Origin: Flavicella marina
GTDB lineage: Bacteria; Bacteroidota; Bacteroidia; Flavobacteriales; Flavobacteriaceae
Length of the DNA stretch: 64,000 bases
Direction: 5' to 3'
Assembly: GCF_009193215.1 (NCBI RefSeq)
Contig: NZ_VYVA01000004.1
Coordinates: 248,001-312,000, forward strand
The translations under genes were made by a program, and so were the position numbers. Shown here piece by piece: positions 34,848 through 44,245 of the stretch. Below the pieces are notes generated by a model. The model was not told where the DNA came from. It worked only from the letters and a program-made list of their open reading frames with translations, and did not search any database. Positions within the stretch are counted from its first letter, which is position 1, and each line of letters starts with the position of its first letter.

Positions 34848-37135
34848 ACGTTGGCTAACAATAACTTTTCTACTAGTTCTTTGGTGATTTGTTGATCTCC
34901 GGCATTGGTTCGAATTGCATCAAAAGGATAACGATAATCACAGCCATCTTTGTAACCAGAACAACCATACGAAGAACTTCCTTTGATAATTTCTCCTTTT
35001 TTACATTTAGGACAAATCAACGCGCCTGATTTCGTGTGAGTTTTTTGTTGTTCTTGCTGGAGTGTCAATTCAAATGCATCATCAAAAGCAACCGAACCAT
35101 TTATTTTTTTCCCTTCAATTTTAAAACCTTTTAAAACAACAGTAGCTCCTTTCGTCAATAATCTTTTTAATTGATTTTCAGAAATTTTCTTACCTGCGAA
35201 TTCAAAAGGCAGTCGAAATTTACAGCCCGATTTGTATGCTGAACATCCATATGCACTTGTTCCTTTTAACAGACTACCTTGTTTACATTTAGGACATTCT
35301 TTACCGATTAAACCAGCATTGGTACTTTTCTTTTTGGTGGCAACTACTTCCACCGGATCAGTCGAGAACCTTCGTACGTTTTTTTCCATTCGAACTTCAA
35401 CAACCAAGTCATCTACCATTTTTTTCATCTCATTGATAAACTGGCCTGCACTATAAGCACCTTCTTCAATTTCTTTCAATTTCTTCTCCCACTGACCTGT
35501 AAGCTCGGCAGATTTTAGCAATTCATTTTGTATGGTATCAATCAGCTGAATTCCCATTTGCGTGGGTAATATTTGCTTTTTATTTCGTTCAATATATTTT
35601 CTTCTAAAAAGAGTTTCAATAATATTTGCGCGTGTCGAAGGTCTACCAATTCCATTCGCTTTCATCAAGTCCCTCAATTCATCATTTTCAACTTGTTTTC
35701 CCGCAGTTTCCATAGCTCTCAACAAAGTTGCTTCAGTATAATTCTTTGGAGGTTTTGTCGTTTTTTCAAGAAACGAAGGACTGTGTTTTCCAGATTCACC
35801 TTTTTCAAAAGTAGGCATCAATACTTCATCTTTATTAGAAACTTTAGATTTCTCCGTTTTAAAGACATCGCGCCATCCTTCAGACAAAATTTCTTTTCCG
35901 GTTGCTTTAAAATTAATTTTTGCGGCTTCACCAATCACTGCCGTATTTGAAACTTCACATTCTGGATAAAAAACAGCAATAAATCTTTTTACAATAATGT
36001 CATATACATTTTGATCGTATTCACCCAATTGCGATTCAAACCCTGTCGGAATAATTGCATGGTGGTCAGTGACTTTTTTCGAATCGAAAACTTTTTTCGA
36101 TTTTTTTAGAGGACTACCTTTCAAAGGAGCTGTTAAGGCAGCATATTGCGTTAGTTTACCCAAAATACCCGGTACTTTAGGAAAAATATCATCAGGTAAA
36201 AATGTTGTATCAACTCTTGGATATGTAACCAGTTTTTGCTCGTATAATTTTTGAACAATTTTTAAAGTCTGTTCTGCCGTATAACCAAATTTCGTATTGC
36301 AATAAACCTGCAATCCTGTTAAGTCGAAGAGCTTGGGAGCGTATTCTTTTCCTTTCTTTTTGGTTACAGAACTAATTGTAAAATCCGCATCTTTTACTTT
36401 ATTCAAAGTTGCTTCACCATCTTCTTTCTTTAGAAACCTACCTTGTTCGTTGTTGAAAATAGTTCCTCTATACTCTGTTTGCAATTCCCAATATGGCTGT
36501 GGTTTAAAATACGTTATTTCTTTATAGCGGTTTACCAACATTGCCAAAGTCGGAGTCTGTACGCGACCAACAGACAACACTTGCTTTTGTGCACCATATC
36601 GTAAAGTATACAAGCGAGTTGCATTCATCCCTAACAACCAATCACCAATCGCCCGAGAACTACCTGCATAATACAACAAATCGTAATCTTCACCATTCTT
36701 TAAATTTTCAAAACCTTCTTTTATAGCTTCTGGAGTCAATGATGAAATCCATAATCTCTGCACTTCTCCGGTGTAATTCGCCTGTTTTATTACCCAACGC
36801 TGAATCAACTCCCCTTCTTGCCCTGCATCACCACAATTTATAACAACCGTAGCTTTGTCGAACAAGCTTTTTATGGTATTGAATTGTTTTTGTACTCCCT
36901 CATTTCCAACTAGTTTTATGTCGAATTTTTCTGGGAGCATCGGTAAAGTATTCAAGTCCCAACGTTTCCAATGCGGCTTATAATCATCCGGTGTAAACAA
37001 AGTACACAAGTGACCAAATGTCCAAGTTATCTGATAACCATTCCCTTCGAAATACCCGTCATGCTTTTGATTTGCGCCTAAAATAGCAGCAATTTCTCTT
37101 GCAACACTTGGTTTCTCAGCAATACACACCTTCAT
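34844..37135 (-). CDS. topB: DNA topoisomerase III
   Basis: Type IA topoisomerase, 763 aa, that decatenates single-strand-linked DNA. TOPRIM domain at residues 1-150 (IAEKPSVAREIA; NCGDAGQEGELIQRW); catalytic Tyr305 in LVTYPRVDT; YAGSSRAIGDWLLGMNATR and SVGRVQTPTLAMLV are signature blocks. Two C-terminal zinc-binding repeats begin CPKCKQGSLLKG and CPKCKKGEIIKG, each with later paired Cys (YGCSAYKSGC, YGCSGYKDGC). Confidence 0.96.
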   Translation of the reverse strand: MKVCIAEKPSVAREIAAILGANQKHDGYFEGNGYQITWTFGHLCTLFTPDDYKPHWKRWDLNTLPMLPEKFDIKLVGNEGVQKQFNTIKSLFDKATVVINCGDAGQEGELIQRWVIKQANYTGEVQRLWISSLTPEAIKEGFENLKNGEDYDLLYYAGSSRAIGDWLLGMNATRLYTLRYGAQKQVLSVGRVQTPTLAMLVNRYKEITYFKPQPYWELQTEYRGTIFNNEQGRFLKKEDGEATLNKVKDADFTISSVTKKKGKEYAPKLFDLTGLQVYCNTKFGYTAEQTLKIVQKLYEQKLVTYPRVDTTFLPDDIFPKVPGILGKLTQYAALTAPLKGSPLKKSKKVFDSKKVTDHHAIIPTGFESQLGEYDQNVYDIIVKRFIAVFYPECEVSNTAVIGEAAKINFKATGKEILSEGWRDVFKTEKSKVSNKDEVLMPTFEKGESGKHSPSFLEKTTKPPKNYTEATLLRAMETAGKQVENDELRDLMKANGIGRPSTRANIIETLFRRKYIERNKKQILPTQMGIQLIDTIQNELLKSAELTGQWEKKLKEIEEGAYSAGQFINEMKKMVDDLVVEVRMEKNVRRFSTDPVEVVATKKKSTNAGLIGKECPKCKQGSLLKGTSAYGCSAYKSGCKFRLPFEFAGKKISENQLKRLLTKGATVVLKGFKIEGKKINGSVAFDDAFELTLQQEQQKTHTKSGALICPKCKKGEIIKGSSSYGCSGYKDGCDYRYPFDAIRTNAGDQQITKELVEKLLLANV

Positions 37136-37289
37136 AAATAATTGGATTTATTTCTATTGGGAAAGTCACAAACTTACACAACTATTTTGAAATAGAAAAC
37201 TATTCATTTTTTCAAAAAATAAGAGCAGTAATAACGTAGTTTCTTTTAAAGTTTTTGATATTCTTAACGCGATTGAAAATTCTATAGCT

Positions 37290-37297
37290 TAATTTTG
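37290..37297 (+). promoter_or_regulatory. -7 promoter box of the secreted protein gene
   Basis: TAATTTTG fits TANNTTTG and lies 21 nt before the proposed GTG start. Its TTG would give a false longer frame. Confidence 0.5.
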
Positions 37298-37318
37298 TCT
37301 CTTGAAAACAATTGTCTT

Positions 37319-37993
37319 GTGAGAACATACCTTACATCATTATATTTAATGCTATTCTTTTTGGGTACGCAATATTGCGCATGGTCACAAATCGAATCTA
37401 TGCGTCCAGGAACAGGAGCAGATAACTCTGACTTCGTGATTCCCTCTATTCCAAACAGCCCGAATGCAACATTTGACTTTATCAATCCAGAAAATGAAGA
37501 AGAGAAATTTGAAAATGCTTTATTTCAACGTTTACAACAACAAATTGCTGCTGAAGAATTAAAAGCCTTAAACAGCAAAGGAATTGTAGATAAAGAAAAA
37601 TTTTACAAACAGCGAATGAAAGCTGAAATGGATGGTTTAACTGGTAAAATGCCCATTATAGATAAAGATCTAGGAGGTTTTAGTACCACGAGTAAAACTA
37701 TAACAATATTATGTAGAGATTTTTCTGCCCCAGACGGAGATGTAGTGGCTATTCTTTTAAATGAAGAAACCATCATTCGACATATTGAGCTTACCACTAG
37801 TTACCAACAATATACAATCCCGTTAAATGTTGGATTGAATACGGTTTCATTTTTAGCTCTAAATCAAGGGCAATCTGGTCCAAATACAGCTGCTTTTTCT
37901 GTATTTGACGAATCAGGAAACTTGTTATCATCAAATATGTGGAATCTAGCGACCGGTGCCAAAGCGTATTTAAGCATCGCGAGAGATCAATGA
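37319..37993 (+). CDS. Secreted protein of unknown function
   Basis: 224 aa. I chose the GTG at 37319: it gives MRTYLTSLYLMLFFLGTQ, a clear signal peptide ending near CAWSQ, and places the in-frame TTG at 37295 inside the promoter box. The mature part is acidic at first (ENEEEKFENALFQRLQQQ, coiled-coil-like), and the last 100 residues look like a beta-sandwich (DVVAILLNEETIIRHIEL). Family not recognised. Its TGA is followed immediately by the last codon of the convergent thioredoxin-like gene (TGA|CTA). Confidence 0.75.
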   Translation: MRTYLTSLYLMLFFLGTQYCAWSQIESMRPGTGADNSDFVIPSIPNSPNATFDFINPENEEEKFENALFQRLQQQIAAEELKALNSKGIVDKEKFYKQRMKAEMDGLTGKMPIIDKDLGGFSTTSKTITILCRDFSAPDGDVVAILLNEETIIRHIELTTSYQQYTIPLNVGLNTVSFLALNQGQSGPNTAAFSVFDESGNLLSSNMWNLATGAKAYLSIARDQ

Positions 37994-38542
37994 CTATTGA
38001 GCAATCAACTGATCAAATAGTTCAAATGAATCTTTGCTATCCCAAGCGGCAGCACCTGTTTTTGAAATTACAATATTCCCTCTTTTATCGATCACATACG
38101 TTGCTGGAATACTGTTTGTAGTATTTAACTGAATCGGAACTCTACTGCCAGAGTTGTATACAGGCAAATCATATCCATAATTTTCAAAAAAAGTGGCTAC
38201 TTTATTTTTATTCTCTTGTGTGACAAATAAAAAAACTACATCGTCTTTGTATTGATTGTACAAATTCTGTATCGCAGGCATTTCAGCACGACAAGGTGGA
38301 CACCATGTAGCCCAAAAATTGACAAACACTACTTTACCTTTAGCGCTAGAAAGTAATACATCTTGTGTATTGACTCCTCTTAATTGCCATTGGTAATTGT
38401 CCAATACTACGGACTCATCTGTTAGGGATGGTGATAATGCAATAGTGCGTAACAAAACTTCTTTAGAGGTTGGATGCAATACCAAGCCCATCGCAATTAC
38501 AAAAACTATATTACTCCAATGTTTTTTAATAAATTTCTTCAT
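37994..38542 (-). CDS. TlpA-like thiol-disulfide reductase, membrane-anchored
   Basis: 182 aa. Residues 8-24 form an N-terminal signal anchor (WSNIVFVIAMGLVLHP). The thioredoxin fold has VNFWATWCPPCRAEMPAI, with Cys81 and Cys84, and the cis-Pro loop near NSIPATYVID. Acts in the periplasm, perhaps in cytochrome c maturation or protein reduction. Single gene, stop-to-stop with its convergent neighbour. Confidence 0.92.
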   Translation of the reverse strand: MKKFIKKHWSNIVFVIAMGLVLHPTSKEVLLRTIALSPSLTDESVVLDNYQWQLRGVNTQDVLLSSAKGKVVFVNFWATWCPPCRAEMPAIQNLYNQYKDDVVFLFVTQENKNKVATFFENYGYDLPVYNSGSRVPIQLNTTNSIPATYVIDKRGNIVISKTGAAAWDSKDSFELFDQLIAQ

Positions 38543-38629
38543 TTCACAAAATTACATCCATTCAAGTGTGATTAGTGTAACATAGATTACATTACTTACA
38601 AAAAGTTCTTCATTAAAAATGGTAATTAG

Positions 38630-38637
38630 TAAATTTG
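38630..38637 (+). promoter_or_regulatory. -7 promoter box of the Nudix gene
   Basis: TAAATTTG, 24 nt before the ATG at 38662. It contains an in-frame TTG that is not the start. Confidence 0.5.
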
Positions 38638-38661
38638 AATATTCGATATTTTACAATCAAT

Positions 38662-39294
38662 ATGCAACATCTTAAATTTTTAAATTTAAAAACAGACATA
38701 CAAAACATAGCACTTGGAGGTTCGACAGCTCAGAATAAAATGGTACCTGATGAACGAAAAAAGAGTCTTTTAAAAACTCCTGTAACCAAAAAAACAAAAA
38801 AGGCAGCAGTTTTGGCACTTTTTTACCCCAACAGCCATGGAGAAACCTGCTTGGCTTTAACCTTAAGAGCGAAATACAAAGGCACGCACTCAGCTCAGGT
38901 TAGTTTGCCAGGAGGAAAAGTAGAACCTTCGGATAAAAACTTAAAAGAAACCGCGCTTCGAGAAACTTTTGAAGAAATTGGCATTGAACAACATAAAATT
39001 CATGTGCTACGAGAGATTACAAATGTATACATACCACCGAGTAATTTTTTAGTAACACCATTTATAGGTGTCATTGATTTCCATCCAAAATTTATTCCCA
39101 ATCCAGAGGTTGATAAATTGATTGAAGTACCTCTAAAAAACATTCTCGATGAGAAACTCGTTCTTATGGATGAGAAAAAAACCTTTTATGCCGAAAACAT
39201 AAAAATTCCATATTATAATTTTGAAAATCACATGGTTTGGGGAGCTACTGCCATGATAATCAGCGAGATTAAAGAACTACTAAAAAGACTTTGA
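38662..39294 (+). CDS. Nudix hydrolase, CoA pyrophosphatase-like
   Basis: 210 aa from the ATG at 38662 (MQHLKFLNLKTD). The Nudix box is split across GGKVEPSDKNLKETAL and RETFEEIGI (G-x5-E-x7-R-E-x-x-E-E-x-G). The preceding THSAQVSLPGG matches the CoA-pyrophosphatase (NudL/UPF0035) signature, so it probably hydrolyses CoA or its derivatives. An acyltransferase gene follows 51 nt downstream with its own -7 box. Confidence 0.87.
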   Translation: MQHLKFLNLKTDIQNIALGGSTAQNKMVPDERKKSLLKTPVTKKTKKAAVLALFYPNSHGETCLALTLRAKYKGTHSAQVSLPGGKVEPSDKNLKETALRETFEEIGIEQHKIHVLREITNVYIPPSNFLVTPFIGVIDFHPKFIPNPEVDKLIEVPLKNILDEKLVLMDEKKTFYAENIKIPYYNFENHMVWGATAMIISEIKELLKRL

Positions 39295-39311
39295 AAACCA
39301 TTTCTTTTTGG

Positions 39312-39319
39312 TAAATTTG
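39312..39319 (+). promoter_or_regulatory. -7 promoter box of the acyltransferase gene
   Basis: TAAATTTG, 26 nt before the ATG at 39346. Confidence 0.5.
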
Positions 39320-39345
39320 TTGCCACTAAAACTAAACACTTCTCG

Positions 39346-40155
39346 ATGAAACTCATTAAAAAAAATCCTTTTGGTCATATTTTATTTTTAAAAAAATGGC
39401 TCATTAGAATCGTTGGGGTTATCTCACATAGAAGATACAATAAGTTTAATAAATTACAGATAGAAGGCTCTGAAATCATAAGAGACTTGCCTGATTCCAA
39501 TGTGCTTTTTGTAGCCAATCATCAGACTTACTTTGCTGATGTTGCTGCCATGTATCATGTTTTTAATGCATCCTTAAAAGGTAGAGTCGACACTATCAAC
39601 AACATCGGATATATTTGGAAACCCAAATTGAATATGTATTATATCGCAGCTGCGGAAACAATGAAAGCTGGTTTCTTACCAAAAGTTTTTGCTTATATGG
39701 GTTCCGTTTCTATTCAAAGAACTTGGAGAAGCGAAGGTAAAGACATCAAGAGACAGGTGAAGATGTCTGATATTAGCAATATAGGTACTGCACTTAATGA
39801 TGGTTGGGTTATTACCTTTCCTCAAGGAACCACCAAACCTTTTAACCCGATTAGAAGAGGTACTGCACACATCATAAAAACCTACAAACCGATTGTAATA
39901 CCAATTGTTATTGATGGTTTTAGACGCTCATTTGACAAAAAGGGTCTTTTGATCAAAAAACGTGGTGTATTACAGAGCATGGTGATTAAAAAACCATTAG
40001 ATATTGATTACGAAAACGATTCTTTTGATGACATCGTAAAACAAATAGAATTTGCTATTGAGCAACATCCTTCTTTCCTGAAAGTACTCTCTTTAGAAGA
40101 ATACAAAAAACAAGAAGACGAACTCAATAAACAACGTGAATTTTGGCAATCTTAA
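39346..40155 (+). CDS. Lysophospholipid/1-acylglycerol-3-phosphate acyltransferase family protein
   Basis: 269-aa membrane-associated acyltransferase of the PlsC superfamily. The first catalytic block is VANHQTYFADVAAM (His59); Asp65 lies one residue further than the canonical H-x4-D spacing. The third block is TFPQGTTKPFNPIRRGTAHI, matching F-P-E-G-T with Gln for Glu. The C-terminal IVIPIVIDGFRRSF completes the fold. Substrate unknown; lipid acylation is likely, but the changed motifs leave room for a variant activity. Confidence 0.8.
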   Translation: MKLIKKNPFGHILFLKKWLIRIVGVISHRRYNKFNKLQIEGSEIIRDLPDSNVLFVANHQTYFADVAAMYHVFNASLKGRVDTINNIGYIWKPKLNMYYIAAAETMKAGFLPKVFAYMGSVSIQRTWRSEGKDIKRQVKMSDISNIGTALNDGWVITFPQGTTKPFNPIRRGTAHIIKTYKPIVIPIVIDGFRRSFDKKGLLIKKRGVLQSMVIKKPLDIDYENDSFDDIVKQIEFAIEQHPSFLKVLSLEEYKKQEDELNKQREFWQS

Positions 40156-40238
40156 TTTACTAAATCTTTGATCTTTTTTTGATATTTGATAGATGAAATC
40201 AATAGTTTTGTTTATTTTTATCGCAAAAAATTATCAAG

Positions 40239-41183
40239 ATGACCATCACACAACTTAAATACATTCTTGCCGTTGCAGAGCACAAGAATTTTACTGTAGC
40301 TTCTGAGCATTGTTTTGTTACACAGCCTACTCTTAGTATGCAAATACAAAAGCTCGAAGACGAATTAGATGTGGTAATTTTTAACCGTACAAAAAAACCA
40401 ATTACACTTACTGATATTGGTGAGAAAATTGTTTTTCAAGCAAAGACAATCGTAGAAGAAAGCAATCGAATTAACGACATTGTGGACCAACAAAAGGGCT
40501 ATATTGGAGGCGAGTTTAAAATTGCTATTATACCTACTATCATGCCCACCTTGTTACCGATGTTTTTAAAAACGTTTAACAAAAAGCACCCCAAAGTCAA
40601 CCTTCAAATAGAAGAACTAACAACTGAAGAGTGTATCAAAAAATTATCCGATGGATATATTGATGTTGCCATTGCTGCAACTCCACTTGAAAACCCAAAT
40701 ATAAAAGAACGCCCATTGTATTATGAACCGTTCATGGGATTCGTACCTGATTCTAACAAATTGGCTTCTAAAAAATTATTATCTGTAGATGAATTAGACT
40801 CAGATGATATTTTATTATTAAAAGATGGTCATTGTTTCAAAGAAAGCATTTTAAACATGTGTGGCTCGTTTGCTTCTCCAAATGCAAAGTCATTTCGTCT
40901 GGAAAGTGGAAGTTTCGATACATTGATCAAATTAGCCAAAGAAAATTTAGGGATGACATTATTACCATACCTACATAGTATGGATTTATCAGAACCTGAT
41001 AAAAAATTCTTGCGTGAATTTGAAAAACCCGTTCCGGCTAGAGAAGTGAGTTTGTTGTATCACAAATCTCAACTAAAGATGCATATGATAGAAGCTTTAA
41101 AAGATACTATTGATGGAATTGTTAGAGGTGCCATCTCTTTTAGCGATGTCAAAATTATCAGCCCACTTGCAAGTAAAAAATAA
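40239..41183 (+). CDS. oxyR: Hydrogen-peroxide-responsive LysR regulator OxyR
   Basis: LysR-type activator. The N-terminal HTH is YILAVAEHKNFTVASE; the C-terminal sensor has LLLKDGHCFKESILNMCGSF, placing cysteines at residues 199 and 208, the same numbers as the disulfide-forming pair of E. coli OxyR. This strongly supports peroxide sensing rather than a generic LysR role. 314 aa. No peroxidase gene lies next to it; a bidirectional terminator follows. Confidence 0.93.
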   Translation: MTITQLKYILAVAEHKNFTVASEHCFVTQPTLSMQIQKLEDELDVVIFNRTKKPITLTDIGEKIVFQAKTIVEESNRINDIVDQQKGYIGGEFKIAIIPTIMPTLLPMFLKTFNKKHPKVNLQIEELTTEECIKKLSDGYIDVAIAATPLENPNIKERPLYYEPFMGFVPDSNKLASKKLLSVDELDSDDILLLKDGHCFKESILNMCGSFASPNAKSFRLESGSFDTLIKLAKENLGMTLLPYLHSMDLSEPDKKFLREFEKPVPAREVSLLYHKSQLKMHMIEALKDTIDGIVRGAISFSDVKIISPLASKK

Positions 41184-41190
41184 CTGAAAT

Positions 41191-41224
41191 AAAAAAGACT
41201 ATAGAATAAACTATAGTCTTTTTT
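41191..41224. terminator. Bidirectional terminator after oxyR
   Basis: AAAAAAGACTATAG/CTATAGTCTTTTTT stem, loop AATAAA; between convergent genes. Confidence 0.88.
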
Positions 41225-41227
41225 ATT

Positions 41228-41422
41228 TTATGCTACCAACGATAAGCTTTGCCTTAACTCTGGTTTTCCATGCGTGTATTCATTTAACCAAATCTTAAGC
41301 TCTTCTACTTCGTAAGGCAACAATTTCTTCAACGCTTTTTCTAGTTCCTTCTGAAACAATTCAGCATTGAAGCTTACCTTTTGTAAAACTTCTTTTGTGT
41401 AATCAAATACTGCTCTTGCCAT
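41228..41422 (-). CDS. Small conserved protein of unknown function
   Basis: 64 aa from the ATG at 41422 (MARAVFDYTKEVLQKVSFN). Helical and charged, with no membrane segment; LKKLLPYEVEELKIWLNEY is the most conserved-looking part. A TATATTTG -7 box (41460-41467) gives it its own promoter. The codon pattern and its own promoter and terminator support a real gene. Confidence 0.65.
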   Translation of the reverse strand: MARAVFDYTKEVLQKVSFNAELFQKELEKALKKLLPYEVEELKIWLNEYTHGKPELRQSLSLVA

Positions 41423-41459
41423 CTTTATTTTTTTTGGGGTATTGTACTTTTTCAACACC

Positions 41460-41467
41460 CAAATATA
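41460..41467 (-). promoter_or_regulatory. -7 promoter box of the small gene at 41228-41422
   Basis: Minus strand TATATTTG, 38 nt before the ATG. Confidence 0.5.
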
Positions 41468-41470
41468 ATC

Positions 41471-41506
41471 AAAAAAAAAGCCAGAATAATTGTCTGACTT
41501 TTAATT
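41471..41506 (-). terminator. Terminator of the gene at 41531-41797
   Basis: Minus strand GTCAGA/TCTGGC stem (one G-U) followed by T9. Confidence 0.7.
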
Positions 41507-41530
41507 TTAACATATTGTTATTAACATTTG

Positions 41531-41797
41531 TTATAATGCATTGATTTTTTCTGCAAGTCCGTTCGAAACCGATATCAATTCCGCCTTAATAGCTGAAAAA
41601 TGTGCTTTTTTACTTTCAACATCTTTCACGTGAATTTTATCCATTAAACCATCAAAAGAAGCAATTGCTTCGTTGATAATCTCTTGTGCTTTTGAAGCAT
41701 CTGCATCTGGATTGTCAAATTCCCAAACATAACATGCTTCGATCAAATCACCTAAGATATTATGTATGTCTTTTTTTAAATTTTTAATTGCTGCCAT
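41531..41797 (-). CDS. Small conserved protein of unknown function
   Basis: 88-aa soluble, acidic, helical protein (MAAIKNLKKDIHNILGDLI). WEFDNPDADASKAQEIINEA looks like a conserved core. No catalytic motif, membrane segment or signal peptide. It lies between a HAD phosphatase gene and its own terminator. I believe it is widespread in flavobacteria but cannot name a family. Confidence 0.72.
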   Translation of the reverse strand: MAAIKNLKKDIHNILGDLIEACYVWEFDNPDADASKAQEIINEAIASFDGLMDKIHVKDVESKKAHFSAIKAELISVSNGLAEKINAL

Positions 41798-41862
41798 ATT
41801 GTATGTTTTTATTTAATGCGTAAAATTACGTCTTTTATCTCATATAGTTGTACAACGAACCG

Positions 41863-42567
41863 TTAAGGTATTATTTTTAAAAGTTCATGAATAGACTTAA
41901 AGGTTTTAAAAGAACCTTCTTTACAGTCTGAAGAAGCAACCTGTTCGTGTAACCAAGTGGTATGATAAGGAATATGAATAGCAGATGCACCGATAGAAAC
42001 CAACGGTAAAATATCAGACTTTAACGAGTTTCCAATCATTAAAAACTCCTCTGGTTTGATATCTAGATGTTTCACAATTTTCAAATAATCCGACTCCTTT
42101 TTATCACTCATTACTTCCACATGGTGAAAATAATTCAACAAGCCCGACTTTTCTAGTTTCCGTTCTTGATCTAACAAATCTCCTTTTGTCGCAACAATCA
42201 ACCTGTATTTTTTATGAAAAGTTTTGAGCACTTCTTCTACTCCATCTAACAACTCTATCGGTTTTTGCAACATGTCTTTTCCCAGAGCAACGATTTCTTC
42301 AATTACCGAAGCGGGTACATTTTTGTTAGAAATTTCAACAGCCAATTGAACCATCGATAAAATAAAGGCTTTTACACCGTATCCATATATTGGCAAATTA
42401 TCTATTTCTACTCTATACAATTCTTGCCCGATTTTATTTTCTGTTTCGTACGGAGACAACAAACGGGCTACCTCGTGTTCGGCTTCTCTAAAATAGGGTT
42501 CATTAACCCAAAGCGTATCGTCAGCATCAAAGGCAATAACTTTTATTTTATCAAAATCTATTTCCAT
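41863..42567 (-). CDS. HAD superfamily hydrolase
   Basis: 234-aa phosphatase-type protein. Motif I is IAFDADDTLWVNE (nucleophile Asp14 and acid Asp16 region), with a helical cap following; motif II VATKGD; and motif IV MIGNSLKSDILPL. Overlaps the end of kdsB by 10 nt, so the two are co-translated. Substrate unknown; its link to kdsB suggests, but does not prove, a role near sugar-phosphate or envelope metabolism. Confidence 0.88.
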   Translation of the reverse strand: MEIDFDKIKVIAFDADDTLWVNEPYFREAEHEVARLLSPYETENKIGQELYRVEIDNLPIYGYGVKAFILSMVQLAVEISNKNVPASVIEEIVALGKDMLQKPIELLDGVEEVLKTFHKKYRLIVATKGDLLDQERKLEKSGLLNYFHHVEVMSDKKESDYLKIVKHLDIKPEEFLMIGNSLKSDILPLVSIGASAIHIPYHTTWLHEQVASSDCKEGSFKTFKSIHELLKIIP

Positions 42568-43286
42568 AATTTATTTGCTGTAACTAAATCCTCTTCTGTA
42601 TCAATCCCGATCACTTTGAAAGGAGTTTCTACCATTTTTATTTTTTTACCATACTCTAAAAATCGAATTCCTTCTAACTTTTCTGTAGCCTCGTTTTGCT
42701 GCATTGGCATTTGAGTAAATGCCGTGAGCGCCGATTTACGAAAAGCATAGATACCTATATGCTTGTAATAAGTTGAGTTTATTTCTTTGTTTTGTGGGTA
42801 AGGAATTGGGGATCTAGAAAAATACATCACGCAATTTGAAGAATCCATCACTACCTTTACGTTGTTAGGGTTTTCAATTTCATCCCATGTATTCATAGGA
42901 TGTACCAAAGAGGCAAGGTCTATTTGTTTCTTTGGATCAGCTTTGAAAACGTCAATCAAATCCCTCAACGGCTCCATTCGTGTAAAAGGTTCGTCTCCTT
43001 GAACATTTACAACAATATCAACATCTAGGTTTTCGGCAGCTTCAGCAATTCTATCAGAACCTGTTTCGTGCTCTTTGAGACTTCTAAAAACCTTTCCTCC
43101 AGCAGCAGAGACTTCTTTCTCTATCACATCACTATCAGTCACCACATATACCTCATCAAAAAGTTTTGTTGCTTTTACAGCCTCATAAGTTCTTACTATT
43201 ACGGGTTTGCCTGCCAAATCTTTCAATAATTTCCCTGGAAACCTAGAAGCTCCATACCGAGCAGGAATCATAGCTATAACTTTCAT
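42558..43286 (-). CDS. kdsB: 3-deoxy-manno-octulosonate cytidylyltransferase
   Basis: Activates KDO as CMP-KDO for lipopolysaccharide synthesis. MIPARYGASRFPGKLLKDLAG at the N-terminus is the family opening; VTDSDVIEKEV, HETGSDRIAEAA, VVNVQGDEPF and IGIYAFRKSALTAF are further KdsB blocks. 242 aa. First gene of a two-gene unit with the HAD hydrolase. Confidence 0.97.
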   Translation of the reverse strand: MKVIAMIPARYGASRFPGKLLKDLAGKPVIVRTYEAVKATKLFDEVYVVTDSDVIEKEVSAAGGKVFRSLKEHETGSDRIAEAAENLDVDIVVNVQGDEPFTRMEPLRDLIDVFKADPKKQIDLASLVHPMNTWDEIENPNNVKVVMDSSNCVMYFSRSPIPYPQNKEINSTYYKHIGIYAFRKSALTAFTQMPMQQNEATEKLEGIRFLEYGKKIKMVETPFKVIGIDTEEDLVTANKLWK

Positions 43287-43544
43287 AAAAATATCTGTCT
43301 ACCTGAGTTAAATTAGTCTTTCTATATATTTTTCAAAGATAAAGAAAAGGGAAACACCTCAGTTAATTGTAATCGTAAATAAAGTAAGTATCTTTTTTTT
43401 TGTACTTTAGAGCAGTATGAAAAATTAAAAACCTAAAAATGGTTGTCTTCAAAAATTGTTATCATCATACTTTTAATTTCAAAATTAACAGGCATTTTGA
43501 CATGTCTGAATTTTCGTTTACAACCTTAACTTAACATTTATTTT

Positions 43545-44228
43545 ATGAAAAAATTAGTAGCAGAATTTATCGGAACTATGTGGCTTGTATTAGGAGGCTG
43601 TGGAAGTGCAGTTTTAGCAGCAGGCTATCCTGAATTAGGAATTGGTTTTGTAGGAGTATCGCTTGCATTTGGTTTAACCGTTGTAACCATGGCCTATGCC
43701 ATTGGACACATCTCAGGGTGTCATTTAAATCCAGCTGTTTCAATCGGTTTGTGGATGGGAGGTAGATTCGAAGCCAAAGAATTAGTCCCTTATATAATTT
43801 CACAAGTTTTAGGAGGAATTGCTGGTGCAGGAATTTTATACATCATTGCAAGCGGAAAAGCAGGATTCGAATTGAACGGGTTTGCTTCAAACGGGTACGG
43901 TGCACATTCACCAGATGGTTATGGTATGACAGCTGCATTAGTTACAGAAATTGCTATGACATTCATGTTTTTAATTGTAATTTTGGGTGCGACACACTCT
44001 AAAGCTCCAAAAGGGTTTGCTGGATTGGCGATTGGATTGGCTTTGACTTTGATACATTTAATAAGTATCCCTGTTACCAATACTTCTGTAAACCCTGCAA
44101 GAAGTACGAGTCAAGCGATCTTTAATGGTGGCTGGGCGATGGATCAGTTATGGCTGTTTTGGGTTGCTCCAATTATTGGTGCTATTTTGGCAGGAGTCGT
44201 TTATAAATATTTATCACCTGAAGAATAA
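43545..44228 (+). CDS. aqpZ: Aquaporin Z
   Basis: Six-helix water channel of the inner membrane, 227 aa. The two pore motifs are [11 protein letters not shown] and [32 protein letters not shown] is the first helix. The selectivity-filter pattern (Phe, His, Arg) fits a water channel rather than a glycerol facilitator. A DUF975 protein gene follows 17 nt later, probably co-transcribed. Confidence 0.96.
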   Translation: MKKLVAEFIGTMWLVLGGCGSAVLAAGYPELGIGFVGVSLAFGLTVVTMAYAIGHISGCHLNPAVSIGLWMGGRFEAKELVPYIISQVLGGIAGAGILYIIASGKAGFELNGFASNGYGAHSPDGYGMTAALVTEIAMTFMFLIVILGATHSKAPKGFAGLAIGLALTLIHLISIPVTNTSVNPARSTSQAIFNGGWAMDQLWLFWVAPIIGAILAGVVYKYLSPEE

Positions 44229-44245
44229 CAACTAATCTAACAAAA

